NCBI GenBank assembly: GCA_947173895.1
Contig: CAMWGU010000016.1
Location: 1 to 44,709, forward strand
DNA: 44,709 nt
Origin: an uncultured Bacteroides sp.
Lineage (GTDB): Bacteria; Bacteroidota; Bacteroidia; Bacteroidales; Bacteroidaceae
Reading direction: 5' to 3'
A program made the translations under genes and the position numbers. This document shows positions 9,108 through 18,855 of the stretch, in pieces (within the stretch, counting starts at the first letter, position 1; every line of letters begins with the position of its first letter). The notes beneath the pieces were generated by a model. It made no database searches and was not told the origin of the DNA. It saw only the letters and a program-made list of their open reading frames with translations.

Positions 9108-9555
9108 GCTAAATTATTTGTTTTCGGATGCTAAAATGCAGATTCTCTTATACCGATCTTGTTTTTCGGCACTATATATAATTAAGGTGTATAGTCTGTT
9201 TCCCGATCGTTACATCTGTTCCGTTCCTTATGTCCTTTGGGTATTGTCCCGATGTCCGTTTTCTTTTATTTTTCCGTTTTCTTTTAATGTGTACTGACAG
9301 GTTGTATAAAAAGCTGCCAATATGTAATTGAATCTTGTCTTTTTTACTGTGCAACCATGCAGCCGGCGGCCTCTTGTCGGTAGATGGGCAAGCAATGAAT
9401 AAACATCCTTTTTTATTCTTGCGGGCAAGATGGTTTTCCTGTTTCTTTGAACAATGTGCCTCATTCCGTTTGTCGTGAAGGACTGCTGGGAAGAATAGAT
9501 TATCTTGGCTTGGCGTGATTTTATGCAGAAAATATTAATCTTAAAACGTGTTTTT
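9108..9555. other. gene-free stretch before the recombinase
   Basis: I find no gene here. The sequence from about 9436 to 9479 (with GAACAATGTG at 9449-9458 and TTTGTCGTGAA at 9469-9479) recurs in part on the other side of the recombinase gene (GAACAATGTG at 10667-10676, TTTGTCGTGAA at 10757-10767). The two words are 10 bp apart on the left and 80 bp apart on the right, so this is not a simple intact duplication. Confidence 0.35.
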
Positions 9556-10494
9556 ATGATAGAGTTAAAACGAGCGAGAAGTAAAAGATTATCCTTCTCG
9601 GGTAAGAAAACATTTTCCTCCTTTATGCAGGCGAATATTGCAAGTTTGGAGCAATCTGGTAAGATTCGTACCAGTGAGACTTACAAAGCCACTTTGAACA
9701 GTTTTATGAAGTTCAGGGGCGGCAAAGACGTTTTATTGAGTAGACTGGATTCAGAGCTGATGATGGGTTACGAGGCGTATCTGAAGGCACAGGGGGCAAG
9801 TCTGAACACTATTTCTTTTTATATGCGCATATTGCGTGCTACGTATAATCGTGCGGTAGACAAGGGAATGGTCAAACAGTGTTCTCCTTTCAAGCATGTC
9901 TATACGGGAGTGGAGAAGACAGTGAAACGAGCTGTCCCTTTTAAAATAATCAGGCAACTGAAAGAACTGGACCTGAGCGGATCACAGCGGATGGAGCTGG
10001 CGCGCGACTTATTCATGTTCAGTTTCTACACCCGGGGTATGTCATTTGTAGATATGGCTTTCTTGAAAAAGACGGATCTGAACAATGGGATGCTGACCTA
10101 CAGGCGGAAGAAGACCGGTCAGCTGATTTCCGTCCGTTGGGAAAAATGCATGCAAGACATCATTGACCGTTATCCTAGAAACTGCTCGCCCTATCTTCTT
10201 CCTATTATTACTCATATCCGAAAGGACGAAAGGTTGCAATACAAAACAGCCAGCTGCCAGGTGAACAGACAACTGAAAGAGATTGGTAAGAATCTGGGGC
10301 TTGCTCATCCTTTGACCATGTATGTGGCCCGGCATTCATGGGCCAGTGCAGCCCGGGGCAAGCATATTCCTCTTTCGGTCATTAGCGAGGGAATGGGACA
10401 TGATTCGGAAAAAACGACATTGATTTATCTGGCAGCATTGGATACGACTGTGATTGATAAAGCAAACCTGGCTGTATTGAAGGACTTTCTGTAA
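9556..10494 (+). CDS. tyrosine-type site-specific recombinase
   Basis: Tyrosine recombinase/integrase of 312 residues from the ATG at 9556; the frame is open 17 codons further upstream, but this start gives the usual short N-terminus. It has a SAM-like core-binding domain (about residues 15-110) and a catalytic domain with the first Arg in FYTRGMSF, the beta-strand Lys in RRKKTGQ, ARHSWAS (the HxxR box, with Tyr in the first His position as in many Bacteroides enzymes), GHDSEKTT and the nucleophile Tyr in LIYLA. All catalytic positions needed for activity appear present. There is no neighbouring excisionase, mobilisation or phage gene and no tRNA, so it looks like the solitary DNA-inversion type that Bacteroides uses to flip local promoters. 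A short inverted repeat starts 37 bp after its stop. Confidence 0.9.
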   Translation: MIELKRARSKRLSFSGKKTFSSFMQANIASLEQSGKIRTSETYKATLNSFMKFRGGKDVLLSRLDSELMMGYEAYLKAQGASLNTISFYMRILRATYNRAVDKGMVKQCSPFKHVYTGVEKTVKRAVPFKIIRQLKELDLSGSQRMELARDLFMFSFYTRGMSFVDMAFLKKTDLNNGMLTYRRKKTGQLISVRWEKCMQDIIDRYPRNCSPYLLPIITHIRKDERLQYKTASCQVNRQLKEIGKNLGLAHPLTMYVARHSWASAARGKHIPLSVISEGMGHDSEKTTLIYLAALDTTVIDKANLAVLKDFL

Positions 10495-10530
10495 TGACGC
10501 TGGGAATGTGATGTTGTAATTTCGTAGAAC

Positions 10531-10609
10531 AACTTCAGACAGAGCGAACAAAGTCCTGACGGGTTCTCCGGAAAATTTGTGGCAGTTTTTTAGCTCCTTG
10601 TCTGAAGTT
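10531..10609. repeat. inverted repeat next to the recombinase, possible invertible site
   Basis: AACTTCAGACA (10531-10541) is repeated perfectly inverted as TGTCTGAAGTT (10599-10609), enclosing 57 bp. The similarity extends imperfectly outward and inward: TCGTA is next to each arm, with a 5-bp insertion on the left, and GAGC lies just inside. It sits immediately 3' of a recombinase of the type that inverts DNA between such repeats. No complete promoter is obvious inside the segment. Inversion is inferred, not shown. Confidence 0.4.
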
Positions 10610-10752
10610 ACGAGGCGAGACAGGCGGCCTTGCCATGCGATGATTCTCAGTTGTTTCGTTTTTTATGAACAATGTGGGTATTCGGTTGAATATTGTGCGG
10701 ACCACTGTTAATTTAATGTGGTTATTGCTACATCACTTATCGGTTAAATGCG

Positions 10753-10760
10753 TATATTTG
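10753..10760 (+). promoter_or_regulatory. -7 promoter box for the multi-domain esterase
   Basis: TATATTTG is an exact TAnnTTTG match 69 bp before the ATG at 10830. The nearest TTG upstream (10725-10727) is 25 bp away, longer than the usual 19-21. The 10610-10829 stretch has no gene. Confidence 0.45.
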
Positions 10761-10829
10761 TCGTGAATATCAATTCTTATACTTGAAGAAGGATTGTAGA
10801 AAAAACAATATAAACGTAAATATATTACC

Positions 10830-13346
10830 ATGAAAAAACAGTTAAGCTTAATCGTTCTTTTGCTGGCTCTTGCTCTGAATGTCCAATCGCAGGAAACGGC
10901 TGATGTTATCAAAGTGGCTTGTGTAGGAAACAGCATTACGTATGGAGCAGGTATCAATAATCGCGACCGCGACAGCTATCCGTCTGTACTCGGACAGATG
11001 TTAGGCAGTGAATATGAAGTGCGGAATTTTGGATTCAGTGGACGTACTATGTTGATGAAAGGAGACCGGCCTTACATGAAAGAGCAGATGTATCAGGAAG
11101 CGTTGCAATATAATCCGGATATTGTGATAATTAAATTAGGAACCAATGACTCGAAATCGTTCAATTGGAAGCACAAGGCCGATTTCCTGAGAGATATGCA
11201 GGCAATGGTCAACGCTTTCCGGTCGATACCTTCCAAACCTCAGATTTATTTGTGTTATCCGGCCAAGGCCTATCAGTTGCAGTATGGCATTAACGACAGC
11301 ATCATTACGCATGGTGTTATTCCAATGATTGACAAAGTGGCCAAGGCAAACAAACTGCCGGTGGTCGACCTGCACACGGCGACAAACGGAATGGAATCAA
11401 ATTTTCCCGATAAGATCCATCCCAGTCCGCTTGGCGCGCACAAGATTGCAGCAACCGTATATAAAGTTCTTACAGGTAAAGAGAGCGTGCATTGCATGCA
11501 GGCTTTCCCAGGTTTTAAAGGTGAGTGGAACGGATGTGACCGTTATGATTTCCGTTTTAAAGGCCGCGATGTTATTGTGGTTGTTCCCCAGAAGGCGGCC
11601 GAAGGAAAACCTTGGATTTGGCGGCCGGCTTTTTTCGATGCGTTTCCTGCGGTGGATAAAGCTTTATTGGAAAAAGGATTTCATGTGGTTTATTATGATG
11701 TGACACATAGTTATGGAAATCCGCGTGCAGTAGCGTTGGGGACGGAATTCTATCATTATATGAGGAACTTCTACGGGCTTTCTTCCAAAGTCACTTTAGA
11801 GGGATTCAGCCGCGGCGGGCTTTACGCCTTGAACTGGGCTGCCGTCAATCCCGACAAGGTGGCCTGTATCTATGTGGATGCTCCTGTCTGCAATGTGTTC
11901 AGTTGGCCGGGAAGAAAAAGGGCCGATTTGTGGAATGATTTGCTGAAGGAATGGAACCTGACAGATGAGGAGATGAATTCCTTCAAAGGCAATCCGATAG
12001 ACTGTATGGAACCGTTGGCCAAAGCCGATGTCCCCATTATCAGCGTATGTGGCGATGCAGATAAAGTCGTGCCGTACGAAGAGAATATGGCCGTCTTGCA
12101 AGCCCGTTACAGGGCGTTGGGCGGTCGGGTGGAAGTCATCCTCAAACCGGGTGTCGACCACCATCCGCATAGCTTGGAGAATCCGGAACCGGTGCTTGAG
12201 TTTATACTTCGCCATCAGCCGGGATATGATCGCTATGTACACTATAATGTGCGTGGCAGTTTGCAGAATTCGCTGGTGAAGTTCGAAAAAGGACAGAAGG
12301 CCCGTGTGGCGTTCCTGGGTGGTTCTATCACCGAGATGAACGGCTGGAAAAATAGGATAGAGCAACAGTTGCGTCAACGTTTCCCTCATACCGAGTTCGA
12401 GTTTGTCGAGGCAGGTATCGGTTCTACCGGCACCACGCCGGGGGCTTTCCGCCTTCAGCACGATGTGTTGTCGAAAGGCAAGATTGATTTGTTGTTTGTG
12501 GAAGCGGCTGTGAATGATCATACGAATTATTTTACGCCCCAAGAGCAAGTGCGTGGCATGGAAGGAGAGGTGCGCCATGCGTTGATGGAAAATCCGGAGA
12601 TGGATATCGTGATGCTACATTTCACCACCGAGCCGTTTGTTCCGATGATGGCCCGAAGCCAACAGCCGGATGTGGTGCTGAATCATGAGCGGGTGGCCAA
12701 TCATTATCTGATTCCTTCTGTCAATCTTGTTCAGGAAATAAGTGAGCGGATGCAGGTAGGTGAGTTCACTTGGGAACAATTTGGCGGCACACATCCTTTG
12801 CCGTTAGGGCATCAATATTATGCGGCTGCCATTCGTCATTTGTTTGATGCAATGTGGAAAAACGTGACCTCCGACATGCCTGTTGTGGCCCATGAGATAC
12901 CAGAACCACTTGATTCGTGCAGTTACTATGGTGGCGATTTTATTGATTTGAAGGAGGCTCGGTTGCATAAAGGTTGGAAATACGTGCCTTCTTGGCGTGC
13001 AGATAATAATTATGAAAAACGAAATGGCTTTGTAGACGTCCCCATGCTGGAGGCGACGCATCCGGGCGATAAGCTGTCGCTCCACTTTACCGGTAGAGCG
13101 ATAGGAATCTTCTGTACCCCTGGTCCGACAGCCGGAATAATCGAATACAGTGTGGACGGCGCTCCTTTCAAACGATTGGATACCTATACAGAGTGGAGTC
13201 AATATTTGTATATTCCCTGGGTGTATATGCTGGAAACAGATCTGGAAAATACGGACCATCGGTTGGTACTTCGTATTTCGAAAGAAAAGAATCCTGAATC
13301 GAAAGGTACGGAATGTCAGATTCGCAATTTTGTAGTGAACAGATAG
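10830..13346 (+). CDS. secreted three-domain esterase (SGNH - alpha/beta hydrolase - SGNH)
   Basis: Exported 838-residue enzyme with a Sec signal peptide (residues 1-21, ending QSQ). Three hydrolase domains follow. The first is an SGNH/GDSL esterase (VGNSITYGAG with Ser35, KLGTNDS, DKIHPSPLGAH). The second is an alpha/beta hydrolase (nucleophile elbow GFSRGGL, Ser about 326; acid in CGDADKVVP; His in VDHHPHS). The third is another SGNH domain (LGGSITEMNGW with Ser about 498, VEAAVNDH, GGTHPLPLGH). A beta-rich tail from about 690 resembles a carbohydrate-binding or jelly-roll module. All three catalytic sets look complete. Such enzymes deacylate plant or host glycans, but the substrate is not readable and no SusC/SusD pair lies nearby. 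It is monocistronic, ending at a very strong hairpin. Confidence 0.88.
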   Translation: MKKQLSLIVLLLALALNVQSQETADVIKVACVGNSITYGAGINNRDRDSYPSVLGQMLGSEYEVRNFGFSGRTMLMKGDRPYMKEQMYQEALQYNPDIVIIKLGTNDSKSFNWKHKADFLRDMQAMVNAFRSIPSKPQIYLCYPAKAYQLQYGINDSIITHGVIPMIDKVAKANKLPVVDLHTATNGMESNFPDKIHPSPLGAHKIAATVYKVLTGKESVHCMQAFPGFKGEWNGCDRYDFRFKGRDVIVVVPQKAAEGKPWIWRPAFFDAFPAVDKALLEKGFHVVYYDVTHSYGNPRAVALGTEFYHYMRNFYGLSSKVTLEGFSRGGLYALNWAAVNPDKVACIYVDAPVCNVFSWPGRKRADLWNDLLKEWNLTDEEMNSFKGNPIDCMEPLAKADVPIISVCGDADKVVPYEENMAVLQARYRALGGRVEVILKPGVDHHPHSLENPEPVLEFILRHQPGYDRYVHYNVRGSLQNSLVKFEKGQKARVAFLGGSITEMNGWKNRIEQQLRQRFPHTEFEFVEAGIGSTGTTPGAFRLQHDVLSKGKIDLLFVEAAVNDHTNYFTPQEQVRGMEGEVRHALMENPEMDIVMLHFTTEPFVPMMARSQQPDVVLNHERVANHYLIPSVNLVQEISERMQVGEFTWEQFGGTHPLPLGHQYYAAAIRHLFDAMWKNVTSDMPVVAHEIPEPLDSCSYYGGDFIDLKEARLHKGWKYVPSWRADNNYEKRNGFVDVPMLEATHPGDKLSLHFTGRAIGIFCTPGPTAGIIEYSVDGAPFKRLDTYTEWSQYLYIPWVYMLETDLENTDHRLVLRISKEKNPESKGTECQIRNFVVNR

Positions 13347-13403
13347 CAGAATTAAGACAACTGCACCCCAAATAACTAATTTTATGCGCATTTACTTTAA
13401 TTC

Positions 13404-13465
13404 TTTTCTTGCAGTGGTTTACTACGTCCTGTCGTGGGAGGACGTAGTAAACCATTGCAAGAAAA
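13404..13465 (+). terminator. very long stem-loop terminator after the esterase gene
   Basis: A 27-bp stem (13404-13430 with 13439-13465) closed by an 8-nt loop GTCGTGGG. Pairing is complete apart from one G.U. The stem base is A/T-rich (TTTTCTT with AAGAAAA), so it can act in both directions. It starts 58 bp after the esterase stop codon. The remaining 230 bp to the next gene hold only a weak TATCTTTA box (13662-13669) that may start the next transcript. Confidence 0.75.
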
Positions 13466-13695
13466 ATTTTAATCTGCGGATATGCAAACTTTATCTGTAT
13501 TTTGCATCCGCCTTACACTGACACCTTGTAGCAGGAATGAAACACCTTTGTCACGAAATCTTGCCTTTTCCGGTGGCTTGATTATGCGGCCTGTGCAGCC
13601 TATCCGATTGCCCAACAGTGAAAAAGCCATAAAAAGAGCATACATTATGCAAAAAAAAGTCTATCTTTACACCCTGAATTTTATAAAAATGCAGC

Positions 13696-14832
13696 ATGGC
13701 TATTACTATTAAGAAAGTCAGTAACAGAAAAGAATTAAAGACATTCATACGGTTTAATTACGAGTTATATAAAGAGAATCCTTATTCCGTACCCGATTTG
13801 TATGATGATATGTTGAATACGTTCAGCCCGAAGAAGAACGCCGCTTTCGAATTTTGCGAAGCAGAATATTTTTTGGCTTACCACGACGGCAAAGTGGTAG
13901 GACGTGTGGCAGGGATTATCAATCATCGTGCAAACGAAACCTGGAAGAAGAAGGAAGTCCGTTTCGGATGGATCGATTTTCTCGATGACATCGAGATTTC
14001 ACGCGCATTGCTGGATGCGGTTGCCCAATGGGGAAAATCGAAAGGCATGGATACCATCCAGGGACCGCTGGGCTTTACCGATTTCGATGCGGAAGGTATG
14101 CTGGTAGAAGGTTTTGACCAACTGAGCACTATGGCCACCATCTATAATTATCCTTATTATCCGCAACACATGGAGAAGTTGGGATTCGAGAAGGACGCCG
14201 ACTGGGTGGAATACAAGATTTATGTGCCCGATACAATACCCGACAAGCATAAGCGCATCAGCGACCTGATTCAGCGCAAGTTCAACCTGAAGGTGAAGAA
14301 ATATACTTCGAGCAAGAAGATCGCTGCCGAATACGGTCAGGCCATCTTCGAACTCATGAACGAGGCATACGCTCCACTTTATGGTTTCTCGGCACTGTCG
14401 CAAGAACAGATCAACCAATATATAAAAATGTATCTGCCTATTGTGGATCTGCGCATGGTGACCCTGGTGACCGATGCCGACGACAAACTAGTGGCTGTGG
14501 GCATTTCCATGCCTTCCTTGTCCGAGGCGCTGAAAAAGGCAAAAGGCCGTTTGTTGCCCATGGGCTGGTATCACTTGCTGAAAGTGTTGTTCCTACACAA
14601 ATATCCTCCTATGCTGGACTTGCTGTTAGTGGCGGTGAAACCGGAGTATCAGAACAAAGGAGTCAACGCCTTGCTGTTCTCAGATCTGATTCCTGTATAT
14701 CAGCAATTGGGATTCAAGTATGCCGAAAGCAATCCGGAACTGGAACTGAACGGCAAAGTGCAGGCCCAGTGGGAATATTTCAAGACCGAGCAGCATAAAC
14801 GCCGTCGTGCTTATAAAAAAAGTATTCTGTAA
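13696..14832 (+). CDS. GNAT-like N-acetyltransferase family protein
   Basis: Cytoplasmic protein of 378 residues without signal peptide or membrane segment. The C-terminal part has the look of a GNAT acyl-CoA-binding fold (LVAVKPEYQNKGVNALLFSDLIPVYQQLGFKYAESNPEL, the A-motif PEYQNKGVNALL being the acetyl-CoA loop), and the N-terminal half is a degenerate GNAT-like repeat (VVGRVAGIIN). The family is widespread and conserved in Bacteroidetes but I know of no established substrate. It lies 33 bp upstream of the topoisomerase IV subunit B gene in the same direction, so the two may share a transcript. The start is the ATG within GCATGGC. Confidence 0.75.
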   Translation: MAITIKKVSNRKELKTFIRFNYELYKENPYSVPDLYDDMLNTFSPKKNAAFEFCEAEYFLAYHDGKVVGRVAGIINHRANETWKKKEVRFGWIDFLDDIEISRALLDAVAQWGKSKGMDTIQGPLGFTDFDAEGMLVEGFDQLSTMATIYNYPYYPQHMEKLGFEKDADWVEYKIYVPDTIPDKHKRISDLIQRKFNLKVKKYTSSKKIAAEYGQAIFELMNEAYAPLYGFSALSQEQINQYIKMYLPIVDLRMVTLVTDADDKLVAVGISMPSLSEALKKAKGRLLPMGWYHLLKVLFLHKYPPMLDLLLVAVKPEYQNKGVNALLFSDLIPVYQQLGFKYAESNPELELNGKVQAQWEYFKTEQHKRRRAYKKSIL

Positions 14833-14865
14833 TTACCCAATAGACAAAAAATGTGATAAGTCCAT

Positions 14866-16743
14866 ATGGAAGAAAACAACGAACTGATAAACACTCCCGC
14901 CGTAGCATATACCGACGATAATATCCGCCACCTCAGTGATATGGAGCATGTGCGTACCCGCCCGGGTATGTATATTGGAAAGTTGGGTGACGGATCACAT
15001 ATGGAAGACGGCATCTATGTCCTCTTGAAAGAAGTTCTCGATAACAGCATCGACGAGTTCAAAATGCAGGCGGGAAAGAAAATAGAGATAGTAATGGAAG
15101 AAAATCTCCGTGTCGGCATACGCGACTACGGACGCGGCATCCCGCAAGGAAAACTGATAGAGGCGGTGAGTGTGTTGAACACGGGTGGAAAATATGACAG
15201 TAAGGCATTCAAAAAGAGTGTCGGACTGAACGGGGTTGGCGTGAAGGCTGTCAATGCGCTGAGTTCAAGGTTCGAAGTGCGTAGCTATCGCGACGGGAAA
15301 GTGCGTACTGCCACTTTCGCAAAGGGCGATCTGCTGACGGACACAACTCACGACACTACCGAGGAAAACGGCACCTATGTGTTCTTTGAACCGGACAATC
15401 ATCTGTTTGATAATTATAGTTTCCACCCGGAATTTGTAGAAACCATGCTCCGCAATTATACTTACCTGAATACGGGACTGGCCATTGTATATAACGGACA
15501 ACGCATCTTGTCGCGCAACGGACTGGTGGATTTGCTCAACGACAATATGACGGCTACGGGACTCTATCCCATCGCTCATCTGAAGGGAGAGGACATCGAG
15601 ATAGCTTTTACGCATACCGGACAATATGGCGAGGAATACTACTCTTTTGTCAACGGGCAACACACTACCCAAGGAGGAACGCATCAGAGTGCTTTCAAGG
15701 AACACATTGCCCGCACCATCAAGGAATATTTCAATAAAAATATGGACTATGCCGACATCCGTAACGGACTGGTGGCGGCCATTGCCGTCAATGTGGAAGA
15801 ACCTTTGTTCGAAAGCCAGACCAAAATCAAACTGGGTTCTACCAACATGGCTCCCGGCGGACCCACCGTCAATAAGTTTGTGGGCGATTTCATTAAGACC
15901 GAAGTCGACAATTACTTGCACAAGCATACGGACATAGCCGATGTGATGTTGCAAAAAATTCAGGAGTCGGAGAAAGAGCGTAAGGCCATAGCCGGGGTGA
16001 CAAAGCTGGCGCGCGAGCGTGCCAAGAAGGCGAACCTCCACAACCGGAAGTTGCGCGACTGCCGTTTCCACCTGAACGATACCAAAGGCGACAAGAAAGA
16101 GGAAAGCTGCATCTTCATCACCGAGGGAGACTCGGCGAGCGGTTCCATTACCAAGAGCCGCGATGTGAACACTCAGGCGGTGTTCAGCTTGCGCGGAAAG
16201 CCGCTGAATTCGTATGGATTGACCAAGAAGATTGTGTACGAGAATGAAGAGTTCAATCTCCTTCAGGCCGCTTTGAACATAGAAGACGGCATGGAAGGCC
16301 TGCGATACAACAAGGTGATTGTGGCTACCGATGCCGATGTGGACGGCATGCACATCCGCCTGCTGATCATTACGTTCTTCCTGCAATTCTTTCCCGACCT
16401 GATAAAGAAAGGCCATGTATATATCCTTCAGACACCCTTGTTCCGCGTGCGTAACCGCAAAAAAGGAGTATACGAAACCGTGTATTGCTACTCGGAGGAA
16501 GAACGGATTGCTGCCATCGAGCGGCTGAGTCCTAATCCCGAAATCACCCGCTTCAAAGGGTTGGGAGAGATCTCGCCCGATGAGTTCAAGCACTTTATAG
16601 GCAAAGACATGCGTCTGGAGCAAGTGTCGCTCCGCAAGACCGATCTGGTGAAGGAACTGTTGGAGTTCTACATGGGCAAGAACACCATGGAGCGCCAGAA
16701 TTTTATTATAGACAACCTTGTCGTAGAAGAAGATATTGCATAA
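14866..16743 (+). CDS. parE: DNA topoisomerase IV subunit B
   Basis: ATPase subunit of the type IIA topoisomerase that decatenates replicated chromosomes. The 625-residue product shows the GHKL ATPase ([33 protein letters not shown]), the transducer domain, and the Toprim domain ([22 protein letters not shown]), ending in the GyrB/ParE C-terminal segment (RFKGLGE). It lacks the long insertion of some GyrB proteins. I assign ParE rather than GyrB from length and from the coaD/S41 neighbours seen in Bacteroidetes; distinguishing GyrB would need a tree. The partner ParC gene is not in this window. Confidence 0.88.
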   Translation: MEENNELINTPAVAYTDDNIRHLSDMEHVRTRPGMYIGKLGDGSHMEDGIYVLLKEVLDNSIDEFKMQAGKKIEIVMEENLRVGIRDYGRGIPQGKLIEAVSVLNTGGKYDSKAFKKSVGLNGVGVKAVNALSSRFEVRSYRDGKVRTATFAKGDLLTDTTHDTTEENGTYVFFEPDNHLFDNYSFHPEFVETMLRNYTYLNTGLAIVYNGQRILSRNGLVDLLNDNMTATGLYPIAHLKGEDIEIAFTHTGQYGEEYYSFVNGQHTTQGGTHQSAFKEHIARTIKEYFNKNMDYADIRNGLVAAIAVNVEEPLFESQTKIKLGSTNMAPGGPTVNKFVGDFIKTEVDNYLHKHTDIADVMLQKIQESEKERKAIAGVTKLARERAKKANLHNRKLRDCRFHLNDTKGDKKEESCIFITEGDSASGSITKSRDVNTQAVFSLRGKPLNSYGLTKKIVYENEEFNLLQAALNIEDGMEGLRYNKVIVATDADVDGMHIRLLIITFFLQFFPDLIKKGHVYILQTPLFRVRNRKKGVYETVYCYSEEERIAAIERLSPNPEITRFKGLGEISPDEFKHFIGKDMRLEQVSLRKTDLVKELLEFYMGKNTMERQNFIIDNLVVEEDIA

Positions 16744-16755
16744 AATCACAGAAGA

Positions 16756-17211
16756 ATGCGTAGAGCGGTATTTCCAGGGACATTCGATCCCTTTACTATA
16801 GGCCATTACTCGGTTGTGAAGAGAGCGTTGGCATTTATGGATGAAGTGGTGGTCGGCATCGGCGTCAACGGCAACAAGCGGACCTGCTTTCCGTTGGAAA
16901 AACGTATGGAGATGATTGGCCGGTTGTTTGTCGATGAACCACGGGTGAAGGTGGCGGCTTATGACTGCCTGACGGTGGATTTCGCCAAGCAATGTGAGGC
17001 GCAGTTCATTGTCCGCGGCATCCGTACCGTACACGATTTCGAGTACGAGGAGACTATAGCCGACATCAATCGCAAGCTGGCCGGCATAGAGACTATCCTG
17101 CTGTTTACAGAGCCCGAACTTACTTCGGTCAGCTCTACCGTTGTGAGAGAATTGTTACAGTTCGGCAAGGACGTGACCCCGTTCTTGCCCGAAGGAATGA
17201 AAATAGATTGA
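16756..17211 (+). CDS. coaD: phosphopantetheine adenylyltransferase
   Basis: Penultimate enzyme of coenzyme A biosynthesis, transferring AMP from ATP to 4'-phosphopantetheine. The 151-residue product begins with the nucleotidyltransferase motif [12 protein letters not shown], in which TIGH is the T/HxGH box, and has the [12 protein letters not shown] substrate segment and [11 protein letters not shown] near the C-terminus. Length is near the normal 155-165. It follows parE by 12 bp and its stop codon lies two bases before the ATG of the S41 protease gene, so the three genes are probably one operon. Confidence 0.95.
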   Translation: MRRAVFPGTFDPFTIGHYSVVKRALAFMDEVVVGIGVNGNKRTCFPLEKRMEMIGRLFVDEPRVKVAAYDCLTVDFAKQCEAQFIVRGIRTVHDFEYEETIADINRKLAGIETILLFTEPELTSVSSTVVRELLQFGKDVTPFLPEGMKID

Positions 17212-17213
17212 TT

Positions 17214-18818
17214 ATGAAACATACCTGGTATTTTGCAGGCCTTATAGCCTGCTTTTTTTCTATCGCAGCCGTTCAGGCTCAGGAGAATAAGCTTCTTAAA
17301 TCGCCGGCACGCAAGTTGCAACTGGCCGAATTTGCCATTGCCAACCTCTATGTGGACGAGGTGGATGAGGACAAACTGGTGGAAGAGGCTATCGTGAAGA
17401 TGCTTGAGCAGCTCGACCCTCATTCTACCTATTCCGATCCGGAGGAAGTGAAACGCATGAACGAACCTTTGCAGGGAAACTTCGAGGGCATCGGCATACA
17501 GTTCAACATGGCCGAGGACACTTTGCTGGTGATACAGCCCGTGTCGGGCGGTCCCTCCGAGAAGGCGGGCATCCTGGCGGGCGACCGCATCATCCTGGTA
17601 GAGGACACACTGATAGCCGGCGTGAAGATGAGCACTGAGGACATTATGCGTCGCCTCCGGGGACCGAAAGACTCTCAGGTGAATCTCAAGATACTTCGCC
17701 GCGGAGTGAAGGAGTTGCTTCCTTTCACTCTGAAAAGAGATAAGATACCTGTTTACAGCCTCGATGCGTCCTATATGCTCGGGGGTAAGACCGGCTATAT
17801 CCGCATTAGCCGTTTTGGTGCCACTACGCACGAGGAGTTCAAGGACGCGCTGGCCGCATTGCAGAAGAAAGGGATGAAGAACCTGATTCTGGATCTGCAA
17901 GGCAACGGCGGCGGTTATCTGAATGCTGCCATCGACATAGCCAATGAGTTTCTGGAAAAGAAAGAGCTGATAGTATATACCGAAGGACGCCGCAACCCGC
18001 GCAGCGAGTTCTTTGCCAAGGGGACGGGCGCTTTCCGCCAGGGGCGTTTGGCTGTGTTGGTCGATGAATTTTCGGCTTCTGCCAGCGAGATTGTGACCGG
18101 AGCGGTGCAGGACTGGGATCGGGGCATCGTGGTGGGTCGCCGCAGTTTTGGAAAAGGCTTGGTGCAACGTCCTGTCGATTTGCCCGACGGCTCTATGATC
18201 CGTCTGACCGTGGCGCGTTATTACACTCCCGCCGGACGTTGCATCCAGAAACCATACGAGAGCATTGAAAAGTACAACGAGGATCTGATAGACCGTTATA
18301 ATAAAGGAGAAATGATGAGCGTAGACAGCATCCACTTCCCCGATTCGCTGAAGTTCAATACCCACAAGCTGGGGCGTACGGTCTATGGAGGCGGTGGAAT
18401 CATGCCCGATTATTTCGTGCCGGTGGATACAACCCTCTATACCCGATATCATCGCCAGCTGCGCGACAAGGGGGTGTTGATGAAAACCCATTTCCATTTT
18501 ATGGATACCCACCGCGGGGAGTGGTTGGCCCGCTATAAGCATTTCGACGACTTCTACAAGCATTTCGAGGTGAGTCCCGACATGTTGTCATACCTGGTTG
18601 CCACAGGCCGCCAGATGGGCGTGGATTACAACGAGGAGGAATATCGGAAAGCCTTGCCGTTGCTGAAATTGCAGATGAAGGCACTGATTGCCCGCGACCT
18701 GTGGGATATGAATGAATATTATCACGTGATTAACGACGCCAACGAAAGCATTCGGAAAGCCTTGGAGCTGTTGGAACAATCGGACTGGGAGGGCCTGTTG
18801 CTGAAACGGCAACAGTGA
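17214..18818 (+). CDS. carboxy-terminal processing protease, S41 family
   Basis: Exported tail-specific serine protease of 534 residues. It has a signal peptide (residues 1-23, ending AVQAQ), an N-terminal helical region (DPHSTYSDPEEVKRM is a typical CTP segment), a PDZ domain (about 90-160, VSGGPSEKAGILAGDRI) and the S41 core with catalytic Ser in DEFSASASEIVTGA and general-base Lys in RRSFGKGLVQ. I use the ATG at 17214, which directly precedes the signal peptide; a TTG two codons earlier overlaps coaD. The C-terminal 150 residues form the helical domain usual in Bacteroidetes CtpA-like proteins. The target is unknown. Confidence 0.93.
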   Translation: MKHTWYFAGLIACFFSIAAVQAQENKLLKSPARKLQLAEFAIANLYVDEVDEDKLVEEAIVKMLEQLDPHSTYSDPEEVKRMNEPLQGNFEGIGIQFNMAEDTLLVIQPVSGGPSEKAGILAGDRIILVEDTLIAGVKMSTEDIMRRLRGPKDSQVNLKILRRGVKELLPFTLKRDKIPVYSLDASYMLGGKTGYIRISRFGATTHEEFKDALAALQKKGMKNLILDLQGNGGGYLNAAIDIANEFLEKKELIVYTEGRRNPRSEFFAKGTGAFRQGRLAVLVDEFSASASEIVTGAVQDWDRGIVVGRRSFGKGLVQRPVDLPDGSMIRLTVARYYTPAGRCIQKPYESIEKYNEDLIDRYNKGEMMSVDSIHFPDSLKFNTHKLGRTVYGGGGIMPDYFVPVDTTLYTRYHRQLRDKGVLMKTHFHFMDTHRGEWLARYKHFDDFYKHFEVSPDMLSYLVATGRQMGVDYNEEEYRKALPLLKLQMKALIARDLWDMNEYYHVINDANESIRKALELLEQSDWEGLLLKRQQ

Positions 18819-18855
18819 GCCGCTCCCTTGGGCTGTCTTCCCCTTCCAGCGGCCC

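Noticed and set aside
9556-10494. Prophage or integrative element carried by the integrase
   Set aside because: No tRNA target, no phage, plasmid or mobilisation genes, and both flanks are ordinary chromosomal genes.
15265-17034. 589-codon minus-strand open frame across parE and coaD
   Set aside because: It is antisense to two well-supported genes, shows no domain, and long antisense frames are common opposite biased codon use.
16959-18563. 534-codon minus-strand open frame
   Set aside because: Antisense shadow of the S41 protease gene and the end of coaD; His/Leu/Gln-rich with no family features.
18819-18853. Hairpin GCCGCT/AGCGGC between the S41 gene and the propeller gene
   Set aside because: Only 6 bp with a 23-nt loop and no T-run; too weak to call a terminator.
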